A program made the position numbers and the translations under genes. The notes under the pieces are model-generated. The model was given only the letters and a program-made list of their open reading frames with translations. It had not been told where the DNA came from and searched no databases. Shown piece by piece: positions 1 through 6,854 of a DNA stretch of 32,245 nucleotides. Numbering within the stretch: the stretch's first letter is position 1; the number at the start of each line of letters is the position of its first letter. Origin of the DNA: JAAYJM01 sp964498585 (GTDB lineage: Bacteria > Bacteroidota > Ignavibacteria > Kapaibacteriales > UBA2268); assembly GCA_964498585.1 (NCBI GenBank), contig CAZCHH010000041.1:1-32245 (forward strand), in the 5' to 3' direction.

Positions 1-22
1 CCTCACTTCGTTTCGGAATGAC
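1..22. repeat. right end of a palindromic repeat module (type B) cut by the window edge
   Basis: The window opens with CCTCACTTCGTTTCGGAATG followed by AC. This matches the right arm of the type B modules seen complete at 2684-2763 and 3583-3664. The left arm lies outside the window. Confidence 0.75.
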
Positions 23-68
23 AAGAAATGTTTATCAGGTTTTCAATGAATTACTGCACTAAATAAAA

Positions 69-113
69 ACCATAAACTATAAACCATAAACCATAAACTA
101 TAAACTATAAACC
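69..113. repeat. 7-bp tandem repeat (ACYATAA)n
   Basis: Six consecutive heptamers alternate between ACCATAA and ACTATAA, ending in a partial ACC. The array lies about 60 bp upstream of the start of the first gene. It is one of several heptamer-period arrays in this window. Confidence 0.85.
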
Positions 114-174
114 GAAAAAAAGTATTAAATAAGAAAAAAACGTAAAATATTAATAAAAATAGATGGAGTAAATT

Positions 175-1365
175 GTGGATTTATTTGAAAAATGTTTCAA
201 CTTTACAAAAGCAGATGAAGTAAAAAAACTTGGTCTGTATCCTTATTTTCACCAAATCGAAGAAAATGAAGGACCTGTCGTAATGGTTGAAGGTAAAAAG
301 ATGATAATGGCTGGTTCTAATAACTATCTTGGCTTAACAGCTAATCCAAAGGTAAAGAAAGCAGCAGAAGACGCCGTCCATAAATACGGAACCGGCTGCT
401 CCGGCTCAAGATACCTTACCGGCACATTAGATTTACACATAGAATTAGAAGAACGATTAGCAAAGTTTTTGGGATTTGAATCAGTTCTTTTGTTTAGCAC
501 TGGTTTTCAAACAGCACTTGGTATTCTTTCAACACTTGCACAAAAAGGTGATTATCTAATTTCTGACAAAGAAAATCATGCCTGCATAATAAGCGGTGCA
601 ATGATGGCTAAAGGTGGTTTCGCCGAATTTATCAGATATAAACATAACGATATGTCAGACCTCGAAAGAGTTCTTGCTTCCGTGCCAGAATCCGCTGGTA
701 AATTTATTGTAACAGATGGCGTTTTTTCTGTTACTGGTGAAATAGTAAATTTACCCGAACTTATAAAAGTAGCGCATAAATACGGTGCAAGAGTACTTGT
801 TGATGATGCACATTCTGTTGGTGTTATCGGAGAAGGTGGAAGAGGAACTGCGAGCCACTTTAATTTAACCAAAGAAACAGATTTGGTTATGGGAACTTTC
901 TCAAAGACTTTTGCTTCACTTGGTGGATTCGTTGCCGGACCTGAAAGAGTAACAAATTACCTCAAGCATCAATCAGCAGCAATAATATTCAGTGCAAGTC
1001 CAACACCAGCATCGTGCGCTGCGACCCTTGCTGCTCTTGATATTTTAGAAGAACAGCCCGAGCTTGTAGAGAAACTGATTTCTAATTCACAAAAAATGCA
1101 AAAGGGCTTCAAAGAACTTGGATTTAAAATTATTGAGAGCAAAACTGCGATTGTCCCAGTGATTCTGGGCGATTTCGATTTAGCATTGCAATTCTGGAGA
1201 AAACTTTTCGACAGAGCTATTTTTGTTAATGCCTTTGTACCACCCGGTGTTCCGCCTAATATGAGTATGATGAGAACAAGCTATATGGCTACTCACGAAG
1301 ACGAACATTTAAATAAAATACTTGAAGTATTTGAAATTGTTGGAAAAGAATTTAATCTTATATAG
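175..1365 (+). CDS. pyridoxal-phosphate alpha-oxoamine synthase, serine palmitoyltransferase-like
   Basis: This 396-residue protein is a fold-type I PLP enzyme of the alpha-oxoamine synthase family, which condenses an amino acid with an acyl-CoA and releases CO2. GTFSKTFASLGGF carries the Schiff-base lysine (K244). DDAHS (D211, H213) and NHAC (H135) hold the cofactor, and the substrate-loop motif GTGCSGSRYLTG is present. The family contains serine palmitoyltransferase, 8-amino-7-oxononanoate synthase and 2-amino-3-ketobutyrate-CoA ligase. The C-terminal PPGVPP...RTSYMATH segment resembles Bacteroidota serine palmitoyltransferase, so sphingolipid-base synthesis is the favoured role, but this is inference. 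No biotin genes are adjacent. The start is GTG, supported by GGAG at 164-167 with 7-nt spacing; the ATG at 163 is followed immediately by a stop. sucC follows after 39 nt. Confidence 0.85.
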   Translation: MDLFEKCFNFTKADEVKKLGLYPYFHQIEENEGPVVMVEGKKMIMAGSNNYLGLTANPKVKKAAEDAVHKYGTGCSGSRYLTGTLDLHIELEERLAKFLGFESVLLFSTGFQTALGILSTLAQKGDYLISDKENHACIISGAMMAKGGFAEFIRYKHNDMSDLERVLASVPESAGKFIVTDGVFSVTGEIVNLPELIKVAHKYGARVLVDDAHSVGVIGEGGRGTASHFNLTKETDLVMGTFSKTFASLGGFVAGPERVTNYLKHQSAAIIFSASPTPASCAATLAALDILEEQPELVEKLISNSQKMQKGFKELGFKIIESKTAIVPVILGDFDLALQFWRKLFDRAIFVNAFVPPGVPPNMSMMRTSYMATHEDEHLNKILEVFEIVGKEFNLI

Positions 1366-1404
1366 ACAATATATTATTTCTTTTAATCACATTTAAAATA
1401 AGAT

Positions 1405-2649
1405 ATGAAAATACATGAATATCAGGCGAAAGAGTTGCTGCGCAAATTTGACGTGCCACTCTTAAAAGGAGTACCTGTTTTTTCACCTGAAGAAGCAGGA
1501 AAAGTTACTTATGAAGAATTTCAGTCTAAAGGCATAGGAACTGTTGTTTTGAAAGCTCAGGTTCATGCAGGTGGACGTGGGAAAGGTATTGTTTATGATA
1601 TAAAAAATAATACTCCAATGGAACTTTTCGAAAAGCAAGTTCGCGGAGTCAATATTATCAGCAAAGAAAATATTGCTGATAAAGTTTATAACTATGCTAA
1701 GGCAATGCTCGGAAACAAATTAGTAACCATTCAAACTGGCGAAACCGGTACGATTATTAACCGTTTGTTTATTGAGCAAGGCACAGAGATTGAAAAAGAA
1801 TATTATGCCAGCATTGTGCTAGACAGGCAGGTAGGAAAAAATCTTATTATGGTTTCTACTGAAGGCGGAATGGAAATCGAAAAAGTTGCTGCCGAAACAC
1901 CCGAAAAGATTTTGAAAGAGCATATCGACCCGGCTTTAGGTTTGCAGGCATTTCAGACGAGACGTCTCGGCTTTGGACTCGGCTTAAAGGGAGATGCACT
2001 GAAAAGTTTTTCTAAATTCATTCCTAAATTAGTAAAAGCATATATTGAATTGGATTGCAGTATGCTCGAAATAAATCCACTTGTTTTGACAAAAGCAGGT
2101 AAATTTATCGCTCTTGATGCTAAAATCAATTTTGACGACAGCGCTCTTTTCCGCCATCCAGAATATGTTGACCTTCGGGATATTACTGAAGAAGACGCTT
2201 TGGAAGTAGAAGCAAGCAAATACGATTTGAATTATATTAAATTAGATGGAAACGTTGGCTGTATGGTGAATGGAGCCGGGCTTGCAATGTCCACAATGGA
2301 TTTAATTAAGCTGTCCGGTGGAAACCCTGCTAACTTCTTAGATGTTGGCGGTGGAGCTAATCCAAATAGAATAGCAAACGCTTTCCGCATTATGCTAAGC
2401 GACCCAAACGTGAAAGCCGTTCTAATCAATATATTTGGTGGAATAGTTCGTTGCGATAAAGTTGCTGATGGTATCGTCCAGGCATTGCAAACAGTAAAAG
2501 TCGATGTTCCGGTTATTATCCGCTTAGATGGAACTAAAGCAAAAGAAGGTAAGAAAACACTCAAGCAATCCGGAATGAAATTTGAAATTGCCGAAAACTT
2601 TGAAGATGCTGCAAAATTAATAACGAAAGTAGTTTCAAAAGCAAGCTAA
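1405..2649 (+). CDS. sucC: succinate-CoA ligase (ADP-forming) beta subunit
   Basis: The beta subunit of succinyl-CoA synthetase catalyses substrate-level phosphorylation in the TCA cycle (succinyl-CoA to succinate). The start MKIHEYQAKELL and the ATP-grasp motif VHAGGRGKG (about residues 53-61) are diagnostic. So are GCMVNGAGLAMSTMDLIKL, NFLDVGGGAN and NIFGGIVRCD. At 414 residues it is slightly longer than the E. coli enzyme; the extra length includes the segment after GRGKG, around residues 62-95. The alpha subunit (sucD) is not in this window, so the two subunits are not encoded together here. The gene may be co-transcribed with the preceding PLP enzyme. A type B palindrome begins 35 bp after the stop. 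Confidence 0.97.
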   Translation: MKIHEYQAKELLRKFDVPLLKGVPVFSPEEAGKVTYEEFQSKGIGTVVLKAQVHAGGRGKGIVYDIKNNTPMELFEKQVRGVNIISKENIADKVYNYAKAMLGNKLVTIQTGETGTIINRLFIEQGTEIEKEYYASIVLDRQVGKNLIMVSTEGGMEIEKVAAETPEKILKEHIDPALGLQAFQTRRLGFGLGLKGDALKSFSKFIPKLVKAYIELDCSMLEINPLVLTKAGKFIALDAKINFDDSALFRHPEYVDLRDITEEDALEVEASKYDLNYIKLDGNVGCMVNGAGLAMSTMDLIKLSGGNPANFLDVGGGANPNRIANAFRIMLSDPNVKAVLINIFGGIVRCDKVADGIVQALQTVKVDVPVIIRLDGTKAKEGKKTLKQSGMKFEIAENFEDAAKLITKVVSKAS

Positions 2650-2683
2650 TTGTAGAAATTAGTTTATTAACTTTTATCTTTTT

Positions 2684-2763
2684 TCATTCCAAAACGAAGT
2701 GAGGAATCCCACAAGTCCTTGTTATCACAGGATTTGAGGTTCCTCGCTGCCCCTCGGAATTAC
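2684..2763. repeat. palindromic repeat module type B (complete, diverged)
   Basis: TCATTCCAAAACGAAGTGAG on the left and CTCGCTGCCCCTCGGAATTAC on the right form imperfect outer arms. The inner part (AATCCCACAAG...CACAG...TTTGAGGTT) matches the B copies at 3583, 6680, 17800 and 26100. It occupies the spacer between sucC and the nitroreductase gene and may act as a transcript-end hairpin. The rest of the spacer (to 2934) shows nothing beyond AT-rich sequence. Confidence 0.75.
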
Positions 2764-2934
2764 ACAATATAATTAGTTGTATATTAATTAACAACATTAG
2801 CGTAAATTTCATATTAAAAAACTCCATAATTTTTGCTGGCAATAACTAAACAGCCAAATAACCAAAATCTTCTTCAAATTATTTTTATTTTGTTTATTTT
2901 TGTATAAGTATTAATAAAACAATATTTAATAATT

Positions 2935-3477
2935 ATGGAAACAAATTTAAACCAAACAGCAAAAGAAACTCTAAAAGTCATACATAATCGAAAAAGCGTT
3001 AGGCATTATAAAACTGGTGAAGTCAGCAAAGAAAATATAGAAATTTTACTGAAAGCGGGCATGGCAGCTCCAAGTGCAGTTAATTTACAACCATGGGAAT
3101 TTATTGTTGTTAAAAATCGAAAGGTATTAGACGAGATGGCGGATAAGCTTCCTCATTCGAAAATGCTTTTTCAAGCTACTGCCGCAATCGTTGTTTGTGC
3201 AGTAAAAGAGAAAGCACATCGTCAATCCGAAGAATTTGCTATTATTGATGCTACGCTTGCAAGTGAAAATATTTTGCTTGCTGCAGAATCGCTCGGGCTT
3301 GGTTCTATTTGGACTGCCGCTTATCCTTACGAAGACAGACAAAATATTGTTAGGAAATCGCTACATATTCCAGATTCAATTATTCCTTTGAACGTTATTC
3401 CTATTGGCTTCCCCACAGGAGAGGATTTGCCAAAAGAAAAATATAATGAAAGCAAAATTCATTGGGAAAAATGGTAA
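2935..3477 (+). CDS. nitroreductase family protein (FMN-dependent)
   Basis: This 180-residue protein belongs to the small single-domain nitroreductases, FMN enzymes that transfer electrons from NAD(P)H to varied acceptors. The phosphate-binding RKSVRHYK motif lies at residues 19-26 and APSAVNLQPWEF at about 45-56. A GLGSIWTAAYP segment follows in the C-terminal half. The fold normally dimerises with FMN at the interface. No substrate can be assigned from sequence. It begins with ATG after an AT-rich leader and appears monocistronic: repeats lie on both sides. Confidence 0.88.
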   Translation: METNLNQTAKETLKVIHNRKSVRHYKTGEVSKENIEILLKAGMAAPSAVNLQPWEFIVVKNRKVLDEMADKLPHSKMLFQATAAIVVCAVKEKAHRQSEEFAIIDATLASENILLAAESLGLGSIWTAAYPYEDRQNIVRKSLHIPDSIIPLNVIPIGFPTGEDLPKEKYNESKIHWEKW

Positions 3478-3554
3478 GAGTATAAAATTGTATTTATTTT
3501 TATTTTTGAAAAAAAAATGAAAGTTTAATAATGCTAATAAAAACGCAAGTAATA

Positions 3555-3859
3555 CCAAGTTGCTTTCATAAATATAAAAAGTGTCATTTCGAAACGAAGT
3601 GGGAAATCTCACAACTCCTTGCTACCACAGACATTGAGATTCCTCACTTCGTTTACCAATGACATCGTTATTTCTGTCAGTCATTCTGAACGAAGTGAAG
3701 AATCCAGAGAATAGTGGTTAAAAGAAATTTTTCTGGATTCTTCACTTCGTTCAGAATGACTGTGTTAAATTATGTCATCTCCTTTTAAAATAAAAGTCTT
3801 CCTTTATCTGGGGGTTCGGAATGACAAATAAACATATTTTATTATCAAAAGCAACTTTG
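3555..3859. mobile_element. MITE-like element with TA target duplication, carrying palindromic modules B, A and X
   Basis: The outer ends are inverted: CCAAGTTGCTTTCATAAATA on the left and its approximate complement ATTATCAAAAGCAACTTTG on the right. Each is flanked by TA (3553-3554 and 3860-3861). Inside, from left to right, are module B (3583-3664), module A in reverse orientation (3679-3761, with 29-bp perfect arms around a 25-nt centre) and a reversed module X (3772-3826). The element is about 305 bp and encodes no transposase. Non-autonomous elements of this size with TA duplication are typical of Tc1/mariner or IS630 relatives. The right end abuts the restriction-endonuclease-like gene, whose reading frame runs open through the element's right terminus. 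Confidence 0.75.
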
Positions 3860-3924
3860 TATATCAAATATTTACCGAAGATGAAGTAAAGAAAAAAATA
3901 AATAATAGAATTATCAAATTTACA

Positions 3925-4638
3925 TTGGAAAAGTTTATGGAATTAAAAGAAATTGAATTTTGGGAAAAGCAATATCTTGAACAAATATCATTTATTATAT
4001 TGCAAGATATTGATAAAATGATGGTTGGTTTAAAATCAAAAGACAAAATAAAAGATGATTGGATAGAGCATTTTAAAAAAAGTGCTGATAAAAATTCAGA
4101 TTTTGCTCGTGGTGCAGAAAGAATATATTTTTGGCTTTTTAATCAGTTAGGCATTCCCAATTCATCACCAATTGGTGCTGACTTATTTTTTGAAACATAC
4201 AATGCTTTTGTTCATATTGATATTAAAACTGCAAAAATTGACAATACATCAGATTATAAAGGTAAAATTCCACTCGGAAAAAATCAAACAAGTTATAAAT
4301 CACCAGATTTGGAATATGAAGTCAGTTTACCTACTATTTATAGTTATCAAAATAAAGTTTGTTTGACTTATTTTATTAATATTATTTATGAAGAGCTTGA
4401 AGATTCCTTGGATATAAAAGGAATATTCCTGATTTGTGTCCCAAATGGCGAATTGTTTCCTATATACAGGAATGAAATTATCAATGCTTCAAAAAATAAG
4501 GGAAAAGGATTTATATATTTATATACAAAAATCCCATATTTTTATTTACTTGAGAATAAACCTTTAAGAATCAAGAAAATATATTTAAGTCCGGAATTTT
4601 CAGATAATGTTGAAAGTTTATTAGGAATTAATTTATAA
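3925..4638 (+). CDS. type II restriction endonuclease-like protein, 5' end displaced by a MITE insertion
   Basis: The predicted 237-residue protein shows a likely PD-(D/E)XK nuclease core: GADLFFE (about residues 83-89) followed by HIDIKTAK (about 97-104), then GKIPLGKNQTSY. This order and spacing fit type II restriction enzymes; I cannot name the recognition-site family. The annotated TTG start (or ATG at 3937) is probably secondary, because the frame stays open upstream to 3826. It encodes protein-like sequence (YQIFTEDEVKKKINNR) from 3862, directly at the end of the inserted element. Removing the element plus one TA joins this to an ATG at 3531, giving about 266 residues. No methyltransferase gene is nearby, so an active enzyme would need protection from elsewhere. 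The gene is probably inactivated or altered. Confidence 0.65.
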   Translation: MEKFMELKEIEFWEKQYLEQISFIILQDIDKMMVGLKSKDKIKDDWIEHFKKSADKNSDFARGAERIYFWLFNQLGIPNSSPIGADLFFETYNAFVHIDIKTAKIDNTSDYKGKIPLGKNQTSYKSPDLEYEVSLPTIYSYQNKVCLTYFINIIYEELEDSLDIKGIFLICVPNGELFPIYRNEIINASKNKGKGFIYLYTKIPYFYLLENKPLRIKKIYLSPEFSDNVESLLGINL

Positions 4639-4655
4639 AAAAAATATAATACTTT

Positions 4656-5330
4656 ATGACTAATCCCCAAAAATCCGCAGTTGTCCTAATGAGTGGAGGA
4701 ATGGATTCTACTCTTTGTGCTGCTATTGCTCTGTCTCAAGGGTACGAAGTTGCTGGCTTACATCTTAATTACAAACAGCGAACCGAAGCAAGAGAAGAGC
4801 AAGCTTTTAATGAAATATGCGATTTTTACAAAATATCTAAACGACTTGTAGTTGATGTTTCCTATTTCAATCAGATTGGCGGCTCAAGTTTGACTGATGT
4901 GAATATGCAGGTTAGCAGGGCAAACCTTGACAGCAAAGAAATTCCAACAAGCTATGTTCCTTTTCGTAATGCTAACATTCTGGCTATTTCAACAAGCTGG
5001 GCAGAGGTAATCGGCGCATCTGCAATTTTCATTGGTGCAATGCAGCTTGACAGCAGCGGTTATCCCGATTGTCGTCAAAGCTTCTTCGATGCTTTCCAAA
5101 ATGCAATTGATTTAGGAACAAAACCAGAAACCCAAATTAAAATAATTACTCCATTAATGAATCTTAGCAAAGCCGACATTGTGCGGGAAGGAGTTAAGCT
5201 CAGTGTTCCTTTTCATTTGACTTGGAGCTGCTACCAAAACAGCGATGTGCCTTGCGGAGTTTGCGATTCCTGCGCTTTAAGAAAACGCGGGTTTGAACTG
5301 GCGGGAGTGGAAGACAGTTTTAATTATTAA
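4656..5330 (+). CDS. queC: 7-cyano-7-deazaguanine synthase
   Basis: QueC converts 7-carboxy-7-deazaguanine to preQ0 using ATP and ammonia, a step in queuosine (and related 7-deazaguanine) synthesis. The PP-loop SGGMDST is at residues 13-19. Four zinc-binding cysteines occur near the C-terminus in CYQNSDVPCGVCDSC, followed by ALRKRGFELAG. The length of 224 residues is normal. No other queuosine genes are in the window. The ATG lies 17 nt after the restriction-enzyme-like gene on the same strand, so transcription may be shared. The stop codon overlaps the start of a 14-bp tandem array. Confidence 0.95.
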   Translation: MTNPQKSAVVLMSGGMDSTLCAAIALSQGYEVAGLHLNYKQRTEAREEQAFNEICDFYKISKRLVVDVSYFNQIGGSSLTDVNMQVSRANLDSKEIPTSYVPFRNANILAISTSWAEVIGASAIFIGAMQLDSSGYPDCRQSFFDAFQNAIDLGTKPETQIKIITPLMNLSKADIVREGVKLSVPFHLTWSCYQNSDVPCGVCDSCALRKRGFELAGVEDSFNY

Positions 5331-5407
5331 TTGTTAATTATTAATTGTTAATTTTTAATTGTTAATTTTTAATTGTTAATTTTTAATTGTTAATTTTTAA
5401 TTGTTAG
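5329..5407. repeat. 14-bp tandem repeat (AATTGTTAATTTTT)n
   Basis: Five units, the first reading AATTGTTAATTATT, plus a 9-bp partial unit begin inside the queC stop codon and run 77 bp downstream. The period is twice seven. No protein-coding reading is plausible. Confidence 0.85.
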
Positions 5408-5454
5408 TGATTAAAATTGCATTATGAAATGTAAAAAGAAAAATATTTTAAATT

Positions 5455-5692
5455 GTCATTCTGACGGATGTCAGAATCCATCTTGGTTTTCCATAAGGAG
5501 AATAGACTAAGGAATATTTTAGTCATTAGTTATTGGTCATTAGTTGTTAGTAAAAATACTAATGACTAATAACAAATGACTAATGACCAATAAAAACTAT
5601 TTTTAAGATGGATTCTGACATCCGTCAGAATGACTCATTTTGTCATCTCCATTGAAATAAAGCAGTTCCTTTATCGTGGGATTCAAAATGAC
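5455..5692. repeat. palindromic module C followed by reversed module X
   Basis: Module C (5455-5634) has 30-bp perfect inverted arms, GTCATTCTGACGGATGTCAG continuing AATCCATCTT, at 5455-5484 and 5605-5634. The centre holds a second nested inverted repeat built from copies of GTCATTAGT/ACTAATGAC. A reversed module X (5642-5692; GTCATCTCC...AAAATGAC) follows. Together with the 14-bp array these fill the 403-bp space between queC and the next gene; I see no gene here. Confidence 0.85.
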
Positions 5693-5733
5693 AATTTTTA
5701 AAACTTCCATTTAGTAATTAATAAACGGCTAAT

Positions 5734-6624
5734 ATGAAAACAAAATTTACACGTTCATTCCTTTATTTGTTGCTTATTTCATTTTATTTTTGTAATGCTC
5801 AAAATGGAATTCAAATTAGTGAATCCAATAAGCTAATTGATTCTCTAATAACGGTAAATAAAATAAACGATAAAGTATTATTAATCACTTTTGGTGCAGA
5901 TGCCATTACTGCTATTAATACTAAAAATGGAATTGTTGTAGTTGATGCCGGCATTTCAACTGGATTAGCGACAAAATACAGGGAAATTATTGAGAATCAA
6001 TTTCAAAGTAAAAAGTTTTCATATTTGCTGAATACACATTGCCATTTAGACCACTGTGGAGGAAATAGCGTTTTCTCTGGTGCTGTGATTGTTGGTCAGG
6101 AAAATTGCATAAATGAAATAACTGAACAATTGAAAAATCCAGAATTGAAGTTGTCTAAATTAAAAAAAATAACTGATGAATACGATTCAAAAATGAATAA
6201 AACTGAGCTATACTCTGATGACTGGTATGAATATTTTACTCAGAAAATACGTTATCTCTCCGCTTTAAACGATTTAGAAAACAATACCCAAATTACTTTA
6301 CCCAATCATACTTTTAAAGATACAATGAGTATAGATATGGGAGATATTACATTCAATTTGCTGTATTTTGGAAAATGCCATTCTGAAAGCGATATTCTAA
6401 TTTATTCACCAGAAATTAAAATGCTTTTTATTGGTGATTTATTTTCTAATTATGGCAGACCCAGTATTAATGATAATTCTATGGCTGAAAAAGAAAAATG
6501 GCAAAAAGGAATATGCTGGATTGAAAAACGACTTGAAAATATTGAATTAATTATCGGTGGGCATGGACAAATATTCGATATTAGTGATTTAAAGTCTTTT
6601 ATTGGAAATATTAGAGAAAAGTAG
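5734..6624 (+). CDS. secreted metallo-beta-lactamase-fold hydrolase
   Basis: The protein has 296 residues with an N-terminal signal sequence (charged start, hydrophobic stretch to about residue 19, probable cleavage near CNAQ), so it should be periplasmic or surface-exposed. THCHLDHCGG supplies H102, H104, D106 and H107. The other metal ligands are H216 (GKCHSESD), D235 (IGDLF) and H277 (GGHG). The arrangement resembles subclass B1-like lactamases and other secreted MBL hydrolases; beta-lactam hydrolysis cannot be concluded from the motifs alone. A region of about 50 charged residues (125-175) separates the first motif from the second half. Repeats flank the gene on both sides. Confidence 0.85.
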   Translation: MKTKFTRSFLYLLLISFYFCNAQNGIQISESNKLIDSLITVNKINDKVLLITFGADAITAINTKNGIVVVDAGISTGLATKYREIIENQFQSKKFSYLLNTHCHLDHCGGNSVFSGAVIVGQENCINEITEQLKNPELKLSKLKKITDEYDSKMNKTELYSDDWYEYFTQKIRYLSALNDLENNTQITLPNHTFKDTMSIDMGDITFNLLYFGKCHSESDILIYSPEIKMLFIGDLFSNYGRPSINDNSMAEKEKWQKGICWIEKRLENIELIIGGHGQIFDISDLKSFIGNIREK

Positions 6625-6636
6625 CTCCAGTATTCC

Positions 6637-6763
6637 AGTCATACGAGCAAAAAGTTGATAGCATGACAGACAGAAGTAAAGATGTTATTGGTAAGCGAAG
6701 TGAAGAATCTCACAAGTCATTGCTACCACAGAGTTTGAGATTCTTCACTTCGTTCAGAATGAC
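6637..6763. repeat. palindromic modules D and B between the MBL gene and the TonB receptor
   Basis: Module D (6637-6668, AGTCATACGAGC...GATAGCATGAC) is a diverged version of the near-perfect hairpin at 29077-29110. Module B follows (about 6680-6763), with arms GCGAAGTGAAGAATCTCACA and TTGAGATTCTTCACTTCGTTC, ending CAGAATGAC. A reading frame passes through this repeat into the TonB receptor but should not be treated as protein. Confidence 0.8.
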
Positions 6764-6854
6764 AGACAAACGTAAACATGTCATCGGTAAGCATATAAAA
6801 GAAAAACAATTTTTAGAACTTCATAAAATTAAAAATAAATTATATAAAAACAAA

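Noticed and set aside
3376..3612. Minus-strand ORF of 78 codons
   Set aside because: It overlaps the end of the nitroreductase gene and continues into the MITE; no family resemblance.
3864..4046. Minus-strand ORF of 60 codons opposite the endonuclease-like gene
   Set aside because: It is antisense to a frame with clear protein-like composition and has no recognisable motif.
5734..6624. Calling the MBL-fold protein a beta-lactam resistance gene
   Set aside because: The metal ligands are shared by many secreted MBL hydrolases, and nothing in the sequence or context shows beta-lactamase specificity.
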